This document shows, in pieces, positions 58,068-64,000 of a stretch of 64,000 nt of DNA; position 1 is the first letter of the stretch; each line of letters starts with the position of its first letter. Source of the stretch: Denitrificimonas caeni (lineage in GTDB: Bacteria > Pseudomonadota > Gammaproteobacteria > Pseudomonadales > Pseudomonadaceae); assembly GCF_905120345.1 (NCBI RefSeq), contig NZ_CAJHOA010000002.1, forward strand, positions 291,773 to 355,772, given 5' to 3'. The translations under genes and the position numbers were made by a program. Below the pieces are notes generated by a model, which was given only the letters and a program-made list of their open reading frames with translations, did no database searches and was not told where the DNA came from.

Positions 58068-58460
58068 TCAGCGCTTAGAGTACTGAGGACGCTTACGTGC
58101 TTTACGTAGACCAACTTTCTTACGCTCAACTTCACGAGCATCACGCGTAACAAAGCCAGCTTTGCGCAATTCAGGACGTAAAGTTTCGTCATAGTCCATC
58201 AAAGCACGAGTAATGCCGTGACGAATTGCACCAGCCTGACCACTTGCACCACCACCAGCAACGGTGATCATGATGTCAAACTTTTCCAAAGTATCTGTTA
58301 ACTCAAGCGGCTGACGAACCATCATTCGTGCAGTCTCACGAGCGAAAAAATTCTCTAGCGTGCGATTGTTAATAGAAATGCTGCCTGTACCCGGACGTAA
58401 AAAAACGCGTGCGGTTGCAGTCTTGCGACGGCCAGTGCCGTAATTTTGAGTCGCCGACAT
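58068..58460 (-). CDS. rpsI: Ribosomal protein S9
   Basis: Small-subunit protein S9, 130 residues. The N-terminal [15 protein letters not shown] and the basic C-terminal tail ending [17 protein letters not shown], which reaches the P-site tRNA, are standard. The start at 58460 lies 14 nt after rplM; the pair forms the conserved L13-S9 operon. Confidence 0.98.
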   Translation of the reverse strand: MSATQNYGTGRRKTATARVFLRPGTGSISINNRTLENFFARETARMMVRQPLELTDTLEKFDIMITVAGGGASGQAGAIRHGITRALMDYDETLRPELRKAGFVTRDAREVERKKVGLRKARKRPQYSKR

Positions 58461-58474
58461 AATCAACTATCCCG

Positions 58475-58903
58475 TTAAATCTTAAGTTCTTGGGGCTGCT
58501 GTGCAGCGTGCGGGTGGTTAGTACCTGCATACACTTTCAGCTTGCGATACATGTCGCGGCCCAGCGGATTTCTTGGAAGCATACCTTTTACCGCAGCTTC
58601 AAGAACACGTTCAGGTGCTTTCTCAATCAGTTTCTCGAAACTGATTTCCTTAATACCGCCAGGAAAACCAGTGTGGGAGTAATAGATTTTGTCTGATGTT
58701 TTTTTACCAGTAACACGCACCTGTTCAGCATTAATAACAACGATGTAATCGCCAGTATCAACGTGCGGAGTATACTCAGGCTTGTGCTTACCGCGCAAAC
58801 GGCTAGCAATCTCAGTGGCCAAACGACCCAGAGTCTGGCCTGCAGCGTCGACGACATACCAGTCGCGCTGTACAGTTTCATTTTTTGCTGTAAAAGTTTT
58901 CAT
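58475..58903 (-). CDS. rplM: Ribosomal protein L13
   Basis: Large-subunit assembly protein L13, 142 residues, the usual length. Characteristic parts: [20 protein letters not shown], the [13 protein letters not shown] loop, and [13 protein letters not shown] followed by [16 protein letters not shown]. First gene of the operon. Confidence 0.98.
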   Translation of the reverse strand: MKTFTAKNETVQRDWYVVDAAGQTLGRLATEIASRLRGKHKPEYTPHVDTGDYIVVINAEQVRVTGKKTSDKIYYSHTGFPGGIKEISFEKLIEKAPERVLEAAVKGMLPRNPLGRDMYRKLKVYAGTNHPHAAQQPQELKI

Positions 58904-59357
58904 TCGCTATGGCCTCAGGGCCGCCTTAAAAATAGACGGCAAATCCTAATGAATAGTATTGTCTTTGACAAGTCAAAGTAAGCTCATATGACAGACGCTA
59001 CTTCGGGGGCTCGGGTCTATCACGTCTGCTATGGCTCTAAGTTCGGCAAATCTGCATCGTTTCGCCTTCTGTTCTGTATATAGGCTAGGCATTGCCAACA
59101 AAACAGCCGCGTAATTATGCCCGTTAGCGAAAAAAAAGCAACTGCTTAATTGTCCGCAACGTTATTAAAAATAATTTTACCGATTTATAAAAATAGTGAC
59201 GGCATAAAGTATAGCAGCTTTTATCTAACTGTTTTCTTGGTTTTTAGCCTGTTGCAGTTCACAAGTCGCACTGAAGAAGCAGTAAAAGGTTTAGTTCTCT
59301 AGCATTCCCTACTGTCCATGGGTCTATAATAAGATGGCATTCACTTGTGGAGCCATC
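58904..59357. other. 454-bp divergent gap between rplM and dauA
   Basis: It holds promoters for both sides and no gene that I can support. On the minus strand TTGTCA, a 17-bp spacer and TAGGAT (near 58940-58970) could drive rplM. On the plus strand TATAAT (59325-59330) is the likely dauA -10. The middle (59000-59250) is unusually AT-rich. I see no conserved L13 leader structure. Confidence 0.45.
59325..59330 (+). promoter_or_regulatory. Likely -10 of dauA
   Basis: A perfect TATAAT 28 nt before the chosen ATG (59358). Its start point (about 59337) lies downstream of an earlier in-frame ATG at 59334, which supports the later start. No strong -35 is visible. Confidence 0.5.
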
Positions 59358-61136
59358 ATGTATATTCCGCCATTATTTTCTGCTTTACGGCAATCATTTG
59401 CCGCTGGCTATACGCTAAACGCTTTACGCGGTGACATTAGCGCAGGCCTAACCGTTGGCATTATTGCCATTCCTCTGGCGATGGCACTGGCTATTGCGGT
59501 AGGTGCCCCACCACAACATGGACTGTATACCGTCCTTATTGGTGGCTCGCTAATCGCGCTAACCGGTGGCTCGCGCTTTAACGTTTCCGGGCCCACAGCA
59601 GCCTTTGTCGTCATTCTGCTACCGATCACCCAGCAATTTGGTGTTGGCGGATTATTACTGTGCACCGCCATGGCGGGTGTGATCTTAATTAGCATGGCGG
59701 TCTTGCGGGCAGGCGCTCTACTGCAATTTATACCTTATCCGGTCACGTTAGGCTTTACTGCTGGGATTGGCGTGGTGATTGCTACCTTACAAATCAAAGA
59801 TGCCTTTGGTTTAGAAAATATAGCGCCTGCAGCCAACTACATTGAGCAAATCAGCGCACTAGGACAAGCACTGCCTAGCATTCATCTTGGTGATACTCTA
59901 GTCGCCGCCATAACCTTAGCAGTGCTGATTATTTGGCCGCGTATTGTACCGAAAATTCCAGGTCACCTTGTGGCTTTAATTGTCGGCAGCCTGGTCGGTC
60001 TAGCCCTTAAAAATGCTGATATTTCTGTGGCAACGCTAGGCGAACGCTTCAGCTATGTTGTCGACGGTGTTAGTCATCCTGGCATACCACCTTTTTTACC
60101 TTCATTCATATGGCCTTGGCAGCTTCCAGCCCCTGATGGCAAGCCGCTTGTGCTTTCTTTTGAATTATTTCGACAGCTGTTAGCACCCGCTTTTGCGATT
60201 GCTATGCTGGGTGCTATTGAGTCTCTCTTGTGCGCCGTGGTTGCCGATGGTATGGCCGGCACTAAACATGACCCTAACGGTGAATTACTCGGTCAAGGCA
60301 TTGGTAATATTATCGCCCCTATGTTTGGTGGTATTACCGCAACTGCAGCCATTGCTCGAAGCGCAGCAAACGTGCGGGCGGGAGCCTTCTCACCCATCGC
60401 CGCTATTATTCATGCGGGCGTAGTCCTGTTGGCCATGTTGTTTTTAGCACCTCTTTTTAGTCACTTACCCATGGCAGCACTGGCAGCATTGTTGCTAATG
60501 GTCGCTTGGAATATGAGTGAGCCTAAACATGTGCTACATACGCTAAAAATCGCACCGCGCAATGACGTATTAGTTTTACTCACCTGCCTGTCACTTACGG
60601 TGTTGTTTGATATGGTTCTCGCCGTGGGCGTGGGTTTACTGTTAGCCGCCGGTTTGTTTATTAAGAGCATGAGTGATTTAACGGATACAGCAAGCGTTTC
60701 TAGCACTGAGCACGAGATCCCTGATTTGCCAGACTCTGTCACTGTCTACGCCATTCGTGGCCCACTGTTTTTTGGTGCGGCAGAAAAAGCCTTGAGTGTC
60801 CTGCGCAAATTTAACCCAGAAATACGTGTTGTGATTATTGATATGCGCGCAGTACCTATGCTGGATATGACCGCGCTGGCAGCGCTGAGCAATGTGCTGA
60901 TTGATTATCAAAAAAATGATATTGGTATTATATTTTTAGGCGCATCAGCTAAAGTCCGCTATAAAATGCGCCGCGCCGGTATTCGCTTAGCACACAACAA
61001 ACTATCCTACGTCAGTAACTTTGCAATGGCACAAGCACGCGCACTGCGCTGGTTGAACCCGCCATGTGAATTACCCGATGCTAATGATCCTACTGCGCCT
61101 GACTCTGCAGATAAGACGCCTAGCGCGCAGTCTTAA
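59358..61136 (+). CDS. dauA: DauA-like SulP family transporter
   Basis: SLC26/SulP transporter of 592 residues with 12-14 membrane segments and a C-terminal STAS domain (from about 450). It closely follows E. coli DauA, a C4-dicarboxylate transporter active at acidic pH: ISAGLTVGIIAIPLAMALAI, GSRFNVSGPTAAFVVIL, GAIESLLCAVVADGMAGTKH and ITATAAIARSAANVRAGA. The STAS end has VPMLDMTALAALSN. I chose the ATG at 59358 because GGAG lies 6 nt upstream. Dicarboxylate or bicarbonate transport is inferred from the homologue. Confidence 0.9.
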   Translation: MYIPPLFSALRQSFAAGYTLNALRGDISAGLTVGIIAIPLAMALAIAVGAPPQHGLYTVLIGGSLIALTGGSRFNVSGPTAAFVVILLPITQQFGVGGLLLCTAMAGVILISMAVLRAGALLQFIPYPVTLGFTAGIGVVIATLQIKDAFGLENIAPAANYIEQISALGQALPSIHLGDTLVAAITLAVLIIWPRIVPKIPGHLVALIVGSLVGLALKNADISVATLGERFSYVVDGVSHPGIPPFLPSFIWPWQLPAPDGKPLVLSFELFRQLLAPAFAIAMLGAIESLLCAVVADGMAGTKHDPNGELLGQGIGNIIAPMFGGITATAAIARSAANVRAGAFSPIAAIIHAGVVLLAMLFLAPLFSHLPMAALAALLLMVAWNMSEPKHVLHTLKIAPRNDVLVLLTCLSLTVLFDMVLAVGVGLLLAAGLFIKSMSDLTDTASVSSTEHEIPDLPDSVTVYAIRGPLFFGAAEKALSVLRKFNPEIRVVIIDMRAVPMLDMTALAALSNVLIDYQKNDIGIIFLGASAKVRYKMRRAGIRLAHNKLSYVSNFAMAQARALRWLNPPCELPDANDPTAPDSADKTPSAQS

Positions 61137-61143
61137 CTCACTG

Positions 61144-61166
61144 AAAGGGTGCCTGCAGCACCCTTT
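61144..61166 (+). terminator. Hairpin downstream of dauA
   Basis: Perfect 9-bp stem AAAGGGTGC/GCACCCTTT with a CTGCA loop, 8 bp past the dauA stop. The T stretch is within the stem and a short A-T tail follows, so termination may be partial and thiD lies 24 bp beyond. Confidence 0.6.
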
Positions 61167-61189
61167 AAATTCATGGTAAACTTGAGCTT

Positions 61190-61990
61190 ATGAATACATA
61201 CACCTCTCGCCCTTCTGTATTGTGCTTATCAGGTCATGATCCTGTCGGTGGCGCTGGACTGCAAGCAGATATTGAAGCGTTGATTGCGCAAAATTGCCAC
61301 GCCACCCCAGTTATTACGGCACTGACTATTCAAGACACAGTAAACGTCAGTGACTTTAAAATTCTTGATCACGATTGGGTGTTGGCGCAAGCGCAAGCAA
61401 TTTTGCAAGATTTACCTGTGTCAGCGATTAAGTTAGGCATGCTCGGCTCGCTCGAAATGGTTGATACCGTGGCGCAAATCATCCAACAATTACCTGACAC
61501 TCCTTTTGTTTGTGACCCGGTGTTGCGTGCCGGTGGCGGCGGCGCCTTGGGTAAAGATGAAGTCGGTTATGCTCTGCGCACAAAACTGATGCCACTCGCA
61601 ATCATTGTTACACCGAACCTACCCGAAGCACGTATTCTCGCTGAACTGCCCAACGGCAGCTCTGATGAGTGCGCACAGGTACTGCTCAAACATTGCAAAA
61701 ACGTGTTGATCACTGGCGGTCACGGTGATGAAAGCGAAGTACATAACCGATTGTATTGCGCCGATGGCAGCACTCATACCTTTACCTGCGCGCGCCTACC
61801 CGGCGAATACCATGGCTCTGGCTGCACCTTAGCCAGCGCCCTCGCAGGTCGTTTAGCGTTAGGCGAGGAACTCATCAGCGCTGTTAACTCAGCGCTGAAC
61901 TATACTTGGCGTACGTTGCGCGACGCTGAAGCGCCCGGTCGCGGGCAATATATTCCACGCCGCTTACCCTTGGACTTCTGCCGTCCATGA
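61190..61990 (+). CDS. thiD: ThiD, hydroxymethylpyrimidine (phosphate) kinase
   Basis: Phosphorylates HMP and HMP-P in thiamine synthesis. It has 266 residues of the ribokinase-like fold: [18 protein letters not shown] at the N-terminus, [22 protein letters not shown] and the anion hole [15 protein letters not shown]. It overlaps thiE by ATGA. No TPP riboswitch fits the 53-bp space upstream. Confidence 0.95.
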   Translation: MNTYTSRPSVLCLSGHDPVGGAGLQADIEALIAQNCHATPVITALTIQDTVNVSDFKILDHDWVLAQAQAILQDLPVSAIKLGMLGSLEMVDTVAQIIQQLPDTPFVCDPVLRAGGGGALGKDEVGYALRTKLMPLAIIVTPNLPEARILAELPNGSSDECAQVLLKHCKNVLITGGHGDESEVHNRLYCADGSTHTFTCARLPGEYHGSGCTLASALAGRLALGEELISAVNSALNYTWRTLRDAEAPGRGQYIPRRLPLDFCRP

Positions 61991-62625
61991 GCCAAGCCCT
62001 TAAGTCACTTAAAGGCTTATATGCCATCACTGACTCCGCCTTATTAACGGATGGGCGCTTGTTACCCTATTGTGAAGCGGCACTGCGAGGCGGCGCAAAA
62101 ATTTTGCAATACCGTGATAAATCCACCGATACGGCGCGTCGCCTGCATGAAGCTCAAGCTTTGCAAGCACTGTGCCAAAACTACGGTGCACGTCTGATTA
62201 TCAACGATGATCTTCGTTTGGCGGTTGAACTGGGCGCTGATTTACATCTCGGCCAAGAAGACGGCAGCCTGCCCAACGCGCGCCAGCAACTGGGCCCTGA
62301 TGCAATTATCGGTGTCACCTGCCATGCTCAGTTAAAATTAGCCGAGCAAGCGGTAGAGCATACCGCTGACTATGTTGCTTTTGGTCGTTTTTATAATTCA
62401 CACACTAAACCCGGCAGCGTCTTGGCCAGCACCGAACTGCTCAAGCAAGCACAACCCTTGCACTGTCCCATTGTTGCCATTGGCGGCATTACCTTAGCCA
62501 ACGCTAGCCTATTGATTGAGCATGGCGCAGCGATGCTTGCGGTCATTCATGGATTATTTGCAGCCGACTCTGCGGCGGCAGTCGAACAACGTGCACGTGC
62601 GTTTAGTGCACTTTTTACTGATTAA
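61987..62625 (+). CDS. thiE: ThiE, thiamine-phosphate synthase
   Basis: Couples HMP-PP and the thiazole phosphate to make thiamine phosphate. It has 212 residues of TIM-barrel type: [43 protein letters not shown] and [13 protein letters not shown]. The proteins of the thiD-thiE pair act in one pathway; hemL follows by 44 bp. Confidence 0.95.
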   Translation: MSQALKSLKGLYAITDSALLTDGRLLPYCEAALRGGAKILQYRDKSTDTARRLHEAQALQALCQNYGARLIINDDLRLAVELGADLHLGQEDGSLPNARQQLGPDAIIGVTCHAQLKLAEQAVEHTADYVAFGRFYNSHTKPGSVLASTELLKQAQPLHCPIVAIGGITLANASLLIEHGAAMLAVIHGLFAADSAAAVEQRARAFSALFTD

Positions 62626-62669
62626 TTTTTGCAGCGACAGGCTCACTGCTTTTTTAAATGAGGTTTTCA

Positions 62670-63956
62670 ATGTCACGTTCAGCATCTCTTTTTGAACAAG
62701 CCCAGCAGCACATCCCCGGTGGAGTTAACTCTCCCGTACGCGCCTTTGCTGGCGTGGGAGGCACACCATTATTCTTTAAACACGCCGCAGGTGCTTATGT
62801 TGTCGACGAAGACGATAAGCGCTATGTCGACTATGTCGGTTCATGGGGGCCAATGATTCTTGGTCACAGCCACCCCGACGTATTGGATGCCGTTCGCGCG
62901 CAACTGGAGCACGGTCTCTCTTACGGCGCACCGACTGCGCTGGAAGTTGAAATGGCTGATTTAGTCTGCAGCTTAGTACCGTCAATGGACATGGTGCGCA
63001 TGACCAGCTCTGGCACCGAAGCAACGATGAGTGCGATTCGCTTGGCGCGTGGTTACACCGGGCGCGACAGCATTATCAAGTTTGAAGGTTGCTACCACGG
63101 TCACTCTGACAGCTTATTGGTTAAAGCAGGCTCTGGCGCACTGACCTTAGGCGTACCCAGCTCACCCGGTGTTCCGGCAGCATTTGCCAAGCACACTATC
63201 ACTCTACCCTTCAATGATATTGATGCAGTGGCGGCCTGCTTAGCTGAACAAGGCCAAGAAATCGCCTGCATTATCGTTGAACCGGTTGCCGGCAATATGA
63301 ACTGTGTTCCACCCGTACCGGGCTTTCTCGAAGGCTTACGTGAACAGTGCGATAAGCACGGTGTTGTGCTGATTTTTGACGAAGTGATGACGGGTTTCCG
63401 TGTCGCTCTGGGCGGCGCACAAGCGCTATACGGCGTAACACCTGACCTATCGACTTTCGGCAAAATTATTGGCGGTGGTATGCCAGTGGGTTGCTTCGGC
63501 GGTAGCAAAGAAATTATGTCGCACATCGCGCCTTTGGGTCCAGTGTATCAAGCCGGTACTTTGTCGGGTAACCCACTAGCGATGGCTGCAGGCTTAACCA
63601 CGCTGAAGCTGATCAGCCGTCCAGGTTTCCACGCAGAGCTAACCGACTACACCACGCGTATGCTGCAAGGCTTACAAGAGCGTGCAGATGCAGCAGGTAT
63701 TCCATTTACCACCACGCAGGCCGGCGGTATGTTTGGTCTGTACTTTACCGACTGCAAAAACATCACCCGCTTTGAAGATGCCACCGGCAGTAATGTTGAA
63801 CACTTCAAACAGTTCTTCCATCTGATGCTGGATGGTGGCGTGTACTTAGCGCCAAGCGCATTTGAAGCAGGTTTTACTTCAATTGCGCTAGGTGATGCTG
63901 AGTTAAAAATCACTCTCGATGCAGCAGAAAAAGCCTTTGCAAAAATGCAAGGCTAA
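62670..63956 (+). CDS. hemL: HemL, glutamate-1-semialdehyde aminotransferase
   Basis: PLP enzyme that converts glutamate-1-semialdehyde to 5-aminolevulinate for haem. It has 428 residues: [11 protein letters not shown] near the N-terminus, [30 protein letters not shown] and the PLP lysine K265 in [14 protein letters not shown] chose the ATG at 62670, which has GAGG upstream (an ATG at 62658 lies before this site). The thiD-thiE-hemL order is, from memory, common in pseudomonads. Confidence 0.97.
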   Translation: MSRSASLFEQAQQHIPGGVNSPVRAFAGVGGTPLFFKHAAGAYVVDEDDKRYVDYVGSWGPMILGHSHPDVLDAVRAQLEHGLSYGAPTALEVEMADLVCSLVPSMDMVRMTSSGTEATMSAIRLARGYTGRDSIIKFEGCYHGHSDSLLVKAGSGALTLGVPSSPGVPAAFAKHTITLPFNDIDAVAACLAEQGQEIACIIVEPVAGNMNCVPPVPGFLEGLREQCDKHGVVLIFDEVMTGFRVALGGAQALYGVTPDLSTFGKIIGGGMPVGCFGGSKEIMSHIAPLGPVYQAGTLSGNPLAMAAGLTTLKLISRPGFHAELTDYTTRMLQGLQERADAAGIPFTTTQAGGMFGLYFTDCKNITRFEDATGSNVEHFKQFFHLMLDGGVYLAPSAFEAGFTSIALGDAELKITLDAAEKAFAKMQG

Positions 63957-63972
63957 GTGCTCGCGTAGATAT

Positions 63973-64000
63973 AAAAATGCCCGTTAATTCGGGCGTTTTT
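63973..64000 (+). terminator. Intrinsic terminator of hemL
   Basis: A-run, stem GCCCG/CGGGC extended by A-T pairs, then TTTTT at the window edge. The T-run may continue past the end of the window. Confidence 0.88.

Noticed and set aside
58904..59357. A conserved L13 autoregulatory leader upstream of rplM.
   Set aside because: No structure resembling known leaders could be drawn; only ordinary promoter elements are visible.

Overview
The window looks like the chromosome of a gammaproteobacterium of the Pseudomonadaceae, from a lineage with moderate rather than high GC (about half by eye). The evidence is gene content and order: a pseudomonad-type dcw cluster with rnpB upstream of mraZ, the kdsD-kdsC-lptCAB-rpoN-hpf-ptsN-rapZ-ptsO run, the rsmI/lpoA-yraN-gmhA-dolP and sspB-sspA-petCBA-rpsI-rplM blocks, the DUF1820, DUF2788 and DUF2007 small proteins, and a PrrF-type iron-responsive small RNA. 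Almost all of it is core chromosome. I see no prophage, insertion sequence, CRISPR array, tRNA or rRNA gene.

Layout. 1-10.7 kb (minus): division and cell-wall cluster mraZ-rsmH-ftsL-ftsI-murE-murF-mraY-murD-ftsW-murG. It is tightly overlapped and read from one promoter carrying three MraZ boxes; murG runs off the left edge. 10.9-11.2 kb (minus): RNase P RNA. 11.3-15.6 kb: a flavoprotein, acyl-CoA thioesterase II, a HAD phosphatase and a RhlE-type helicase. 15.9-23.0 kb (plus): Kdo synthesis and LPS transport, sigma-54, hibernation factor and the nitrogen-related PTS. 23.0-35.4 kb: a divergent SRAP protein, DUF2007, an acyltransferase, PrmA, a zinc-ribbon membrane protein, TldE/TldD, DarP, a nitrilase-family amidase, a SWIM-SNF2 ATPase, PsiE and DUF1820. 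35.6 kb: PrrF-like sRNA. 35.8-41.2 kb (minus): DUF1302-DUF1329 pair and a fatty acyl-CoA ligase. 41.3-44.8 kb: pgeF-rluD, bamD and glutathione peroxidase. 45.2-49.6 kb: Lrp regulator, DUF2788, RluE-type synthase with a flavodoxin, and a folM-folE-folX-hopJ operon. 49.6-55.1 kb: rsmI, lpoA-yraN-gmhA-dolP and sspA-sspB. 55.2-58.9 kb (minus): cytochrome bc1 complex and rplM-rpsI. 59.3-64 kb (plus): dauA, thiD-thiE and hemL.

How it works together. The window is dominated by envelope biogenesis: peptidoglycan precursors and septal synthesis, Kdo and LPS transport, the PBP1 activator LpoA, BamD and DolP. With it come ribosome and RNA maintenance genes (rsmH, rsmI, rluD, rluE, hpf, darP, prmA, rnpB, rplM, rpsI) and global regulators (rpoN, ptsN/ptsO, rapZ, sspA/sspB, PrrF).

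I found no convincing new multi-gene system. The best leads are a single-copy PrrF-like sRNA under a Fur box, an SRAP/HMCES homologue that has lost three of four catalytic residues, a possible sigma-54 promoter with a dyad ahead of DUF1302-DUF1329, several unexplained perfect inverted repeats, and a 9-bp tandem repeat beside a flavodoxin gene. All calls come from reading the sequence; no database search was run.
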